A stretch of DNA of 12,194 bases from DTU064 sp045588245 (lineage in GTDB: Bacteria; Bacillota; Clostridia; Oscillospirales; CAG-272): the NCBI GenBank assembly GCA_045588245.1, contig JAZNDW010000014.1, forward strand, positions 1 through 12,194, in the 5' to 3' direction. The notes beneath the pieces were generated by a model. That model saw only the letters and a program-made list of their open reading frames with translations. It ran no database searches and was not told the origin of the DNA. Below, piece after piece: positions 1 through 7,443 of the stretch. How positions within the stretch are numbered: position 1 is the stretch's first letter; each line of letters begins with the position of its first letter. Both the position numbers and the translations under genes were made by a program.

Positions 1-262
1 GGGCGGATTTGCGTTCTACCGTGTCCTGCAGGACAACGCTACGAAATACTATGAAGGTGTGTTCTATCCCCGTGTGGAGGCGTCGCTGTCCGGCATGACG
101 TATGACACGAAGGCAGAAAACGTCACCTTCAACGGCGAACAGACCAAGCTGATTGCCTATGCGACGAAGACCACGGCGCAGGAATGGAAGATCGAAGAGA
201 TCTTTGCCACGGCGAACGAGGCTCTTGCATGGGTCAAGGAACAGCTCGGCATTACGGCGTAA
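1..262 (+). CDS. Phage major tail (tube) protein, C-terminal part only
   Basis: This is the last 86 codons of a gene whose start lies before the window; the open frame runs from base 2 to the TAA at 260-262. The visible part contains YRVLQDNATKYYEGVFYPRV, a stretch typical of the phi13-type major tail proteins of Gram-positive siphoviruses, followed by a Gly-rich turn and a C-terminal helix (AWVKEQLG). Tube proteins of this family stack as hexameric rings around the tape measure to make the tail tube. Position supports the call: it lies directly before a chaperone pair and the tape measure gene, the standard siphovirus order. A GTG at 59 is in frame but has no convincing ribosome binding site and lies inside the conserved part, so it is not a start. 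Family membership is by recognition, not by search. Confidence 0.75.
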   Translation, partial: GGFAFYRVLQDNATKYYEGVFYPRVEASLSGMTYDTKAENVTFNGEQTKLIAYATKTTAQEWKIEEIFATANEALAWVKEQLGITA

Positions 263-275
263 GGGGGCGTGAACT

Positions 276-668
276 ATGACGGGCGGCTGTAAATGCAGGC
301 TTGGCGGACGCGAATACTGGCTTGTATATACAGCCGACGCATATTTCGACATTCAGAACGCGTATGGGGCGGATTTTCTCGAAAAACTCCGTCCCGGTAC
401 GCGGGATGCTTACGAAGTGGCGGTCGGCTGTCTTTTGATTTTGGCCAGAGAGGGCGAGCTTTGCCGGAGATATATGGGCTATGACGCGGCGGAGATACTG
501 ACGGAAGAGGATGTACGGCGGTGTATGCTGCCAGACTCCATCGTAAAGGTGAAGACCTTAGTAAACGAAGCGGTTCTTGCGGGGCTTCGGGTGGAGAACG
601 CGAAGGTTTCGGACGAGCCGGTGGACTTAGGTTTACTGGAATATGAAAAAAAAACGGTGTTGGACTGA
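276..668 (+). CDS. Tail assembly chaperone, short (gpG-like) form
   Basis: This 130-residue soluble protein has no membrane segment. It starts at ATG 276 behind a G-rich weak ribosome binding site (GGGGG at 263-267), 13 bases after the tail tube gene. Its position between tube protein and tape measure, its size and the slippery A run near its 3' end match the gpG component of the lambda G/GT chaperone pair. These proteins coat the hydrophobic tape measure and recruit tube subunits, and are absent from the finished virion. The sequence itself is little conserved, as is usual for this family. The middle is mostly helical and rather Cys-rich (four Cys by residue 70 or so). The last codons run through GAA AAA AAA ACG and end with TGA 666-668; ribosomes that slip avoid this stop and make the longer form. 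Function is assigned from position and frame architecture. Confidence 0.75.
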   Translation: MTGGCKCRLGGREYWLVYTADAYFDIQNAYGADFLEKLRPGTRDAYEVAVGCLLILAREGELCRRYMGYDAAEILTEEDVRRCMLPDSIVKVKTLVNEAVLAGLRVENAKVSDEPVDLGLLEYEKKTVLD

Positions 669-790
669 GGCTGTCGGATTTTCTGATTATGGCTTCGCTC
701 TGCGGGATGTCCGTGGTGGACGCCAGACGGTGCCGGATCGGGCTGGTGTTTGAGATGTTTAACGGCCGTTACCGGAGAGAGGAGGAATAA
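276..790 (+). CDS. Tail assembly chaperone, frameshifted (gpGT-like) fusion
   Basis: If the ribosome moves back one base on the A run at 647-653, the next codon read is AAC 653-655 and the frame stays open for 45 codons to TAA 788-790, directly before the tape measure GTG at 791. The product would have about 171 residues: 126 from the first frame plus 45. The added tail includes LSDFLIMASLCGMSVVDARR and ends FEMFNGRYRREEE, a helical segment like the C-terminal T domains of siphovirus and Mu-like chaperones. This stretch has no start codon with a ribosome binding site of its own, and without it about 120 bases would be empty in an otherwise gapless operon. In lambda the T part binds the tube protein and the G part binds the tape measure. 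An insertion of one A by transcript slippage would give the same frame. Expression is inferred. Confidence 0.75.
647..653 (+). promoter_or_regulatory. Candidate -1 frameshift slippery site (A AAA AAA)
   Basis: Nine A in a row occupy 646-654. In the first frame of the chaperone the heptamer A AAA AAA (647-653) fits the X XXY YYZ rule, allowing both tRNAs to re-pair one base back. It lies 12 bases before the in-frame stop TGA 666-668, and the -1 frame then runs exactly to the tape measure gene. I saw no strong hairpin or clear Shine-Dalgarno-like stimulator nearby, so the efficiency cannot be judged. A run of nine A can also cause slippage by RNA polymerase. Confidence 0.7.
781..785 (+). promoter_or_regulatory. 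Ribosome binding site fixing the GTG start of the tape measure gene
   Basis: GGAGG lies five bases before GTG 791, inside the last codons of the frameshifted chaperone. No other in-frame start nearby has such a site, so the non-ATG start at 791 is well supported and its translation is probably coupled to the end of the chaperone fusion. Confidence 0.8.
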
Positions 791-3700
791 GTGGCTACAC
801 GAAACGTGACGACCGTCTTCGCGGTACAGGGGGAAAACGAGTACCGGAAGGCGGTTCAGAACATTAATCGGGAAATCAAGGAAGCCAATTCGGCACTGAA
901 ACTTCTGAACGAACAGTATCGGGGGCAGGAAGACTCAGCGGAAGCCCTTCAGGACAAGCTGAAGACACTGACCGACCTGTACGGCAAACAGGCGGAGAAG
1001 GTCGGGAAGATTGAAGAAGCACTTGGAAACGCGCAGGATGCCGCCGAGAAATACGCGAACAAGGGCGTTGAACTGCGGGACAAGCTCCAGCGGAACGCCG
1101 AGGAGATGGCGAAGCTCGCGGAAGCCGGGCAGAAGGCTTCGGACGCCTACAAGAACCTGAAGGAAGAAGATGAGAAGCTTGAAAAGGCTCTCGCGGACAA
1201 TGACGCAAAGTATGACGCGGCACAGCGCGGGGTTTCCGACTGGAAAATCAAGCTGAACGATGCAAAATCGGAGCTGCTGAAGACCAAGGCCGCGATGCAG
1301 GAGACCTCCGGCATGCTGAGCGGAACACTGGTACCGGAATTTAAAGAATCGGAAGACAAGATCCGGGAGACCGGGGATGCGTTCGGCGATTTTCGAAGCA
1401 AAGCGGAAGAGAACATGGACGCGGTTGCATCCGTTGTGACGGCGGCGGGCGTGGATCAGGCGTTTGACAAGGTTATGGATGCCATGCAGGCGTGCATTGA
1501 CAAGTCGATGGAATTTGAATCGGCGATGACCGGGGTATTCAAGACCGTTGACATGACGCTGGAGAAAGAAACACAGCTTGCGGCAGATATCCGGCAGATG
1601 GCGGAAGAAATTCCGGTATCTACGACGGAAATTGCGGGGGTTGCGGAACTTGCCGGACAGCTTGGTATTTCCAATGATGCGCTGTTGGACTTCACGGAAA
1701 CGATGGTGAAGCTCGGCACCGCGACGAATCTCACGGCGGAAGATGCCGCAGAAGCTCTGGCGAAAATCGCAAATATTGCCGGAACGTCGGAAGGTGACTA
1801 CGGACGTCTCGGTTCCACGGTTGTTGCGCTCGGCAACAACTTTGCGACGACGGAAGCGGACATTGTCAATATGGCAACGCGGATCGCGGCAACCGGTGAA
1901 GTTGTCGGGCTGACGGAAGCACAGATATTTGCGATGGCAACCGCGCTTTCCTCTGTCGGTATCGAAGCAGAAGCGGGCGGCTCGGCGATCTCCAAACTCC
2001 TGAAGGAAATCGAAACGAGTGTTGTAACTTACGATACGGCGGCCGGCGCAATCGAACGCACCGGATATTCTTTGCGTGATCTGGAACTGATCCAGTCCAA
2101 CAACAGCAAGGGATTCAAGGCGATTGCGGACGAACTGGGGCTGACCTCGACGGAACTCGGCAGATACATCGACACGGTCAAGAACCTCAACAAATACGCG
2201 GAAATATCTGGGCAGAGTGCCGATGAATTCAAGAAGGCATGGGGACAGGATGCTGTCGTTGCACTTGACCAATTCATCACGGGTTTGGGTAACATCGACG
2301 AAACCGGAGGAAATGCGGTCGAAACCCTGCAGGAAATGGGATTGACCGAAATTCGGCTTTCCAATGCAGTGCTGGCGCTGTCAGCATCCGGAGGGATTCT
2401 TACTAAGGCACTGAACATTGCTAATGATGCATGGCGAGAAAACACCGCGCTGACGGACGAAGCGGCGAAACGCTTTGAGACGACTGAAAGCAAGGTACAG
2501 ATTCTGAAGAATTCGTTCGACAATCTGCTGATTGCGGTCGGGGACGATTATCTCACGACGCTGAAGCCGGCGATTGACGGTCTGACAGATCTGACGCAGG
2601 CATTATCGCAGGAGGCAGACGAAGGACCGGCACTTGCATCGACGCTTGCCGGGATCGGCGGTGCGCTCGGCGGGCTGACGGGACTTACGACGGCGGCTGC
2701 GGGAATCAAGTTGGTATCGGGTGCCTTGAAGGTATTCGGTTCTGCGGGCGGCATTGCGGCGATCGGCGTGACGGCTCTGACGGGGCTTGCGGCAGGGGTG
2801 ACGACGTACATCACGAATGTGACGGCGGTCTCCGACGCGGCTCAGCAGGTCATAGACAAGAACAACAACTTAGTTGAGGCATACGGGAAGAGCAAGCAGG
2901 CATATGAAGAAGAGATAGGCGCGATCAGCAGCAACAGGCAGGAGGTCGAGAAACTCATCGAGAAGGTCATCGCGCTTTCCGATGAAGTGAACAAGACCCC
3001 TGCTGACGAAATCGTCATTCAGGGGGTTGTTGACCGGCTGAACGAGCTTCTTCCGGGGCTTGGGCTGACTTACGACGGGGTGACCGAAAAAATCAACCTG
3101 ACGCGGGACGCGATGCAGAAGTTTGCGGAGGAAACGGAACAGACCGCAAAGATCCAGGCATTCGAAAACTATCTGAACGAACTTACAGGTTCGCAGGTTG
3201 CCATGCAAGTACAGATGGACATTACGAGTGCCAAAATACAAGAAGCTGAGGAAAAGCACCGTGCGTTGTACGAACAGCTGCAAAAAGAAACGGAAGGGTA
3301 CAATGCCATCGAACAGGCCTTGAAATGGACAAATCCCGAAATTCGGGATTTGGTCGAAGCCGAGATGCAGGCAAAAGCTGAACTGGACAAGCTCAGAGAG
3401 TCACAGTTAAAGATTCAGGAAGAACTAAAAAATACTAACAGCGAGTTGTCCGCAACGCAGGATGCGTACAATGCCTATATGGACACGTTGGATAAAGCAG
3501 CTGAAAAAGCCCGTACGTCCGGCGAAAAAGCGGCGTCCGAATACGCAAAAGCTCTCGCGGAAGGAGCAGGAGCGGCATTGATTTCTGCCGAAAAACTCGC
3601 TGAAGCGGCAATGAAGGGCCTCGAAAAAGCCAATACTTTTGAAGTCGGGAAAAATTTCGCAACCGGATTTGCAAAAGGCATCGAAGAAACAGGACCACAC

Positions 3701-4171
3701 GCGGCTTCATCGGCAGCGATGCTTGGAAAGTTATCTCTGGACAAGCTGAAGACAGAGCTCGACGAGCATTCTCCGTCGCGTAAAGCACGGCAAATCGGTA
3801 AGTTTTTCGGTGAAGGGCTTGCGCTCGGTTTGGATGACTCCGAGACCGATGTTGCGGCGGCAATCCGGAATCTGTCAACGGAATTCGAGATCGCACCTGA
3901 GATCGCTGACAAGTTCCGTTCCGCGCAGGCAGAGATCGGAAAATTCCGCGGAAACACGGGAGGTACCGATCCAGCAACGCAGTACCGTGACAGCATGGCG
4001 CAGATCGACCGGATGGCGGCGCAGGCGGGGACGATCGGAAGAAACACGAACGTTCCTGTAGAGATTACAGTTGTGACCGAGCTGGACGGCGAGGTGATCG
4101 CACGAAAGGTGTCGCGTATACAGTATTCGGACGCAAGAATCACGATGCGAAGCAGCGGCATAAAGAAATGA
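791..4171 (+). CDS. Tail tape measure protein (TP901-type, PhageMin_Tail)
   Basis: This 1126-residue protein sets tail length and is ejected ahead of the DNA. It starts at GTG 791. Residues about 15-180 are a long, charged coiled coil rich in Glu, Lys and Ala. Residues about 240-440 are the conserved TP901 core, including MAEEIPVS at 270 and the LAGQLGIS and LGNNFATT segments. Residues about 612-675 are a Gly/Ala-rich hydrophobic stretch able to span a membrane, known in other tape measures as a membrane-active part. Further helical, charged segments lie at roughly 680-735 and 800-910. Near the end, HSPSRK (from residue 993) followed by GKFFGEGLALGL is a hallmark of Gram-positive phage tape measures. 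I saw no peptidase or lysozyme motif, so it is structural only. By the lambda rule of roughly 1.5 angstrom per residue the tail would be about 150-170 nm long (inference). Confidence 0.93.
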   Translation: MATRNVTTVFAVQGENEYRKAVQNINREIKEANSALKLLNEQYRGQEDSAEALQDKLKTLTDLYGKQAEKVGKIEEALGNAQDAAEKYANKGVELRDKLQRNAEEMAKLAEAGQKASDAYKNLKEEDEKLEKALADNDAKYDAAQRGVSDWKIKLNDAKSELLKTKAAMQETSGMLSGTLVPEFKESEDKIRETGDAFGDFRSKAEENMDAVASVVTAAGVDQAFDKVMDAMQACIDKSMEFESAMTGVFKTVDMTLEKETQLAADIRQMAEEIPVSTTEIAGVAELAGQLGISNDALLDFTETMVKLGTATNLTAEDAAEALAKIANIAGTSEGDYGRLGSTVVALGNNFATTEADIVNMATRIAATGEVVGLTEAQIFAMATALSSVGIEAEAGGSAISKLLKEIETSVVTYDTAAGAIERTGYSLRDLELIQSNNSKGFKAIADELGLTSTELGRYIDTVKNLNKYAEISGQSADEFKKAWGQDAVVALDQFITGLGNIDETGGNAVETLQEMGLTEIRLSNAVLALSASGGILTKALNIANDAWRENTALTDEAAKRFETTESKVQILKNSFDNLLIAVGDDYLTTLKPAIDGLTDLTQALSQEADEGPALASTLAGIGGALGGLTGLTTAAAGIKLVSGALKVFGSAGGIAAIGVTALTGLAAGVTTYITNVTAVSDAAQQVIDKNNNLVEAYGKSKQAYEEEIGAISSNRQEVEKLIEKVIALSDEVNKTPADEIVIQGVVDRLNELLPGLGLTYDGVTEKINLTRDAMQKFAEETEQTAKIQAFENYLNELTGSQVAMQVQMDITSAKIQEAEEKHRALYEQLQKETEGYNAIEQALKWTNPEIRDLVEAEMQAKAELDKLRESQLKIQEELKNTNSELSATQDAYNAYMDTLDKAAEKARTSGEKAASEYAKALAEGAGAALISAEKLAEAAMKGLEKANTFEVGKNFATGFAKGIEETGPHAASSAAMLGKLSLDKLKTELDEHSPSRKARQIGKFFGEGLALGLDDSETDVAAAIRNLSTEFEIAPEIADKFRSAQAEIGKFRGNTGGTDPATQYRDSMAQIDRMAAQAGTIGRNTNVPVEITVVTELDGEVIARKVSRIQYSDARITMRSSGIKK
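3330..3352. repeat. 23-base near-perfect dyad inside the tape measure gene
   Basis: Two 11-base arms, CAAATCCCGAA at 3330-3340 and TTCGGGATTTG at 3342-3352, are exact reverse complements around a single central A at 3341. It codes for part of a helical stretch (NPEIRDLV) in the tape measure protein. It could fold as a hairpin of 8-9 pairs in mRNA or form a symmetrical protein-binding site in DNA. No role is known. Confidence 0.6.
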
Positions 4172-4177
4172 GGGGAG
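4171..4177 (+). promoter_or_regulatory. Ribosome binding site fixing the TTG start of the hub gene
   Basis: AGGGGAG begins on the last base of the tape measure stop codon and ends four bases before TTG 4182. No ATG or GTG start with a comparable site lies near, so the rare TTG start is the best choice. Confidence 0.7.
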
Positions 4178-4181
4178 AGAA

Positions 4182-7100
4182 TTGCAGAAACCGATCTATC
4201 TATATGACTCCGGAGGAGTACTCAGCGCAACGATCACCGAAGTGATCGACGCTGAGCTGGCCGAACGGCTTGACGGGACGCTTACGCTGTATTTTGCTTC
4301 GAAAGTCGCCCGTCTGCCGGTTGTCACCCCCGAAACACTGCTCGAATTCGACGGGCAGTATTACCGGGCGATGCAGATACAAAGCGGTATATCCGGAGGA
4401 GAGTTTTCGCTTTCGATATCTTGCGAACAGGAGTCCATTACGCTCGTCGATTACGCGATTGAAGAGGAGTTCGCTTTTGTTGGTACCGCGAACGATGCGC
4501 TTGCACGCCTACTTGACGGAACCGGAATCACAGCGACCGCAGAATACGACGGAGAGATCGCCGTAAACGTCAGCGGAGGAAACCGGCGTTCGGTGCTGCT
4601 GGAAATCGCGGCGCTGTGCGGCGGTGAGATCGAATATCACGGTCATCAAATCCGGATTGTCAACCGACGTGGAACAGGTGCCGCATATATCGCAGTACTC
4701 GGTTCCAACACGCTCACAACACATACCGCGACAGGACGTGTTTATGGAAATCTATATAAAACATATACTGTCAATCCGGATACCGGTGAAATTGTGTGCT
4801 CCGATTATCTGTCAGCAACACTGACAGGGGAAGTGATATACAACAATTACAAAAATTATCCGGTGTACAAAGACAGCACAGGGAAGGTACACTATATCAA
4901 CTCTGTTACAAAACTTGCTTCCGGCTCATACCGCAGAACCTCACAGACGATCACAGCGACGCGGCGGACGAAAGAACTGCCGTCGGAGGAGATCCATGTC
5001 AGCGATATCGCAGTAAATACAGATCCGCGAAGCGGAACCGTATCCTATGATATTACCATTTCGGATCCGGACAAGGTGTCTGTCGGCGATGATGTCGAAC
5101 TGAACTTTGCACCGCTCCGTCTTACAGGCAGCCAGAGAATTGTCGGAAAACGTTACAATCCGTTTAACTGTACCGCGGTATACCTTGAAGTAGGGGAGTA
5201 CAGCCAAACAATCACTTCGGATTATTCGGACATGCAGCAGATCTTTCTGAGAAAAGCCGACGCGAAAATGGAATTCGAGTCCTATATTAATTCTGCCGAG
5301 GGAATCGCTGCTGTCAAAGGGGCATTATCCGGCGAATTCGTCACCCAGGATGCGCTTACCGGATTTGTCACGGAAACAGAACTCAACGTTGCTGTCGAAG
5401 CCTACATCAACGGCGAGGAAGGCATCGCCAAACTGACGGAATCGCTCTCCGGTACGTTTGTGACTGTACGGGAGTACGGCAACAACATCACGCTGACCGC
5501 GACATCGCAGATGTTTGTGCAGGCGGAGGGTTCGGACGGATATTCGCCGTCCTCGATCACGCTGACCGCAAACACGGATGGGGATCTCACGTTTGCGTGG
5601 TACAAAGACGGCACGCTCCTGTCGGGCAAAACCGCAAAAACGCTGACGGTGTATCCGGCGGACATCGCGGACAGTTCCGCGACGTACAAGGTCGTCGGCA
5701 CGGACAAGGACGGGAAAACATACTCCGATCAGATGACGCTTGCGAAGCTGCGTGAAGGCAAGGAAGGTGCGGACGGTGCCAGCGGATACACGATGGTGCT
5801 GTCGAACGAGTACATCGAGGTTCCTGTCACAGAAAAACGGCTCCCGAAAACGGCGCGTACATACTCCTGCGTTGTGAGCGTATACAGCGGTACGACAAAA
5901 ATGACGGCGGTCACGGGTACACCTGCGGCGGGGCAGTTCAGAGTGTCGACTCCTGCGGGCGTGACGGGTATCACCGTGTCGCAGAGTCCGGCGGGCACGA
6001 TCAAACTAACGGTGTCCACGGGAACGGCAATCGGAGATATCAACGAATTTTCGTTCAACGTCGAGATTTACGGAGGTGTCACACTTCCGGCAAAAATCAC
6101 GATGACCGCGAACATGAACGACATCGCGGCGGGCGCGTATGAAGTCACGTCCAACATTGACAGCCGGATCGAAAAGTACATCACCGACAACAGCGGAGAA
6201 ATCGCTGACATTCTCAAAGGTGAGTTTGTAACGGTGAATATGCTTGACGGATACGCGAAAACAACAGAAGTCTCGGCTCTCATCACGCGAAGCATAAACA
6301 GTCAGGGTGCGTCGCTGACTCTCAGCACGTCAAAAGGGGTCACGGAGCGGACTGCGACGAGCGAAGTTGTCGGAAGTTATTATGAGGATTGGGAATCTCT
6401 CCCGGGAGAAGACGAAGGGTACGGATTCGGGTTTCGCTGGGATGGCTCGTGGTACACTTCGCAGAATGCAAGGGTAAATAATTCGTACAGCATCGGGTTT
6501 ATTGATTTCAATTTTGCGGCCGAAACGCTGATCGCTCTACAGTACGTGTACAGTGCCGAGGAATGGAATGACTACGGGATCATCAGTCAACTTGACTGTG
6601 AATTGAAGTATGATATCAGCGTCGACTCCGTAGGAGTGTTTCGGGCACTTTACGAAGAGTCGAGCACCGCAGTGAAGGAAATTTTCATGAAAATCCCCGC
6701 CGGGGAACATTTTATCTGTTTTAAATACATAAAAGACAACGCCTATTTCAGCGGCAACGACTCTTTCAAGGTCCGTGCGGTCCGTGCGGTCGAAACAACG
6801 GTCTCGGACGAAGGCGCAAGCCTGACGCTGATGAACGGCAGTGCGATCCTCTCGGCGACGGACATTACGTTCGAAGGGTATGTGACGTTCAAAAGCCTGT
6901 CCGAGCCGGGTTCGACGGTCATCAACGGGGCGAACATCACGACGGGAAAAATATCCGCCGACCGTATTGATACCTCTACCCTTTATGCGAAGCAGGTGCT
7001 TTTAAACACGGATGACGGAGACTATCCCATGATTTCGTCGGAGCTGTCGGACACAAACAATACGGCTTACGTCAAAGTCGGCGTGACGGATGACAACGGA

Positions 7101-7424
7101 TGGGCGCAGCTTGTGGATATCTACGGCACCTATGTCCGGTTCGGACGCCCGGGGTATGACATTGCAGATGACTCCAAAGGTTTTGTGATTGACATGGTCA
7201 ATCAGAGGATGGTTCCGAACGATAAAAACGAATGGAACATCGCCTGGAACACATCCGAACTTTACAGCATTTGGGCGCGTCGGCACGGTTTTTACGACAA
7301 TACGTATCTGCGCGTTACAGAAGGTGAACTGAGATTTTACTACCCTGTCGGACGAAACGCCGACGATAAATTCGGTTACGAGTACGATTATGTTGTGCTC
7401 GCCGAGTATGACGACAACTATTAA
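4182..7424 (+). CDS. Tail-tip hub and fibre protein (Tal-like minor structural protein)
   Basis: This 1080-residue protein starts at TTG 4182, ten bases after the tape measure stop. Residues 1 to about 350 resemble the N-terminal hub domain of Tal / prophage endopeptidase tail proteins, which form the trimeric cap of the tail tube (MQKPIYLYDSGG start, the TANDALARLLDGTGI segment). The rest is modular. A short unit YIN..EGIA....LSG.FVT appears at about 368 and 408, with a looser third copy at 666. An Ig-like domain occupies about 436-518 (FAWYKDGTLLSG), followed by a Gly-rich link (GKEGADGASG, about 526-535) and another beta domain to about 640. A separate beta-sandwich-like module with SWYTSQNARVNNSYSIGF lies at about 732-865. 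ITFEGYVTF to TTGKISADRI at about 895-925 is a fibre motif of Gram-positive phage tail proteins. I saw no sure catalytic residues, so peptidase activity is unproven. Confidence 0.82.
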   Translation: MQKPIYLYDSGGVLSATITEVIDAELAERLDGTLTLYFASKVARLPVVTPETLLEFDGQYYRAMQIQSGISGGEFSLSISCEQESITLVDYAIEEEFAFVGTANDALARLLDGTGITATAEYDGEIAVNVSGGNRRSVLLEIAALCGGEIEYHGHQIRIVNRRGTGAAYIAVLGSNTLTTHTATGRVYGNLYKTYTVNPDTGEIVCSDYLSATLTGEVIYNNYKNYPVYKDSTGKVHYINSVTKLASGSYRRTSQTITATRRTKELPSEEIHVSDIAVNTDPRSGTVSYDITISDPDKVSVGDDVELNFAPLRLTGSQRIVGKRYNPFNCTAVYLEVGEYSQTITSDYSDMQQIFLRKADAKMEFESYINSAEGIAAVKGALSGEFVTQDALTGFVTETELNVAVEAYINGEEGIAKLTESLSGTFVTVREYGNNITLTATSQMFVQAEGSDGYSPSSITLTANTDGDLTFAWYKDGTLLSGKTAKTLTVYPADIADSSATYKVVGTDKDGKTYSDQMTLAKLREGKEGADGASGYTMVLSNEYIEVPVTEKRLPKTARTYSCVVSVYSGTTKMTAVTGTPAAGQFRVSTPAGVTGITVSQSPAGTIKLTVSTGTAIGDINEFSFNVEIYGGVTLPAKITMTANMNDIAAGAYEVTSNIDSRIEKYITDNSGEIADILKGEFVTVNMLDGYAKTTEVSALITRSINSQGASLTLSTSKGVTERTATSEVVGSYYEDWESLPGEDEGYGFGFRWDGSWYTSQNARVNNSYSIGFIDFNFAAETLIALQYVYSAEEWNDYGIISQLDCELKYDISVDSVGVFRALYEESSTAVKEIFMKIPAGEHFICFKYIKDNAYFSGNDSFKVRAVRAVETTVSDEGASLTLMNGSAILSATDITFEGYVTFKSLSEPGSTVINGANITTGKISADRIDTSTLYAKQVLLNTDDGDYPMISSELSDTNNTAYVKVGVTDDNGWAQLVDIYGTYVRFGRPGYDIADDSKGFVIDMVNQRMVPNDKNEWNIAWNTSELYSIWARRHGFYDNTYLRVTEGELRFYYPVGRNADDKFGYEYDYVVLAEYDDNY
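4221..4256 (+). other. Strong two-part hairpin just after the hub gene start
   Basis: CTCAGCG (4221-4227) pairs with CGCTGAG (4250-4256) and, inside it, CGATCAC (4231-4237) pairs with GTGATCG (4242-4248) around a CGAA loop. The only unpaired inner bases are CAA on one side and A on the other. That makes 14 pairs starting 39 bases after the first base of the TTG start codon. No T run follows, so it does not look like a terminator. It lies within codons for LSATITEVIDAE. A role in translation or mRNA stability is possible but not shown. Confidence 0.65.
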
Positions 7425-7432
7425 AAACGAGC

Positions 7433-7437
7433 GGAGG
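7433..7437 (+). promoter_or_regulatory. Ribosome binding site choosing ATG 7444
   Basis: GGAGG lies six bases before ATG 7444. An earlier in-frame ATG at 7390 lies inside the end of the hub gene and has no such site, so the downstream ATG is the probable start. Confidence 0.8.
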
Positions 7438-7443
7438 TGCAAA

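Noticed and set aside
22..35. 14-base perfect palindrome in the tail tube gene
   Set aside because: About one such palindrome is expected by chance in 12 kb, and it has no spacing suited to a hairpin.
655..753. Third reading frame after the A run, open to TGA 751-753
   Set aside because: It ends in the middle of the -1 frame, does not reach the tape measure gene and has no T-domain look, so a +1 or -2 shift is less likely than -1.
1820..1840. Hairpin GTTGTTGC / GCAACAAC with a 5-base loop
   Set aside because: Eight pairs are expected about once by chance in 12 kb, and it arises from the conserved LGNNFATT codons.
935..2272. Long open frame on the minus strand within the tape measure gene (445 codons)
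   Set aside because: It lies fully opposite the tape measure gene, has no ribosome binding site fit, is rich in Arg, Phe and Cys as expected for the antisense of a coiled-coil gene, and looks like no known protein.
4809..4827. Hairpin CTGTCAG / CTGACAG in the hub gene
   Set aside because: Seven pairs with a short loop are expected several times by chance in a window this long.
6694..6706. Terminator-like TCCCC-GCC-GGGGA followed by T-rich DNA
   Set aside because: The stem has only five pairs, the T tract is broken, and it lies in the middle of the hub gene.
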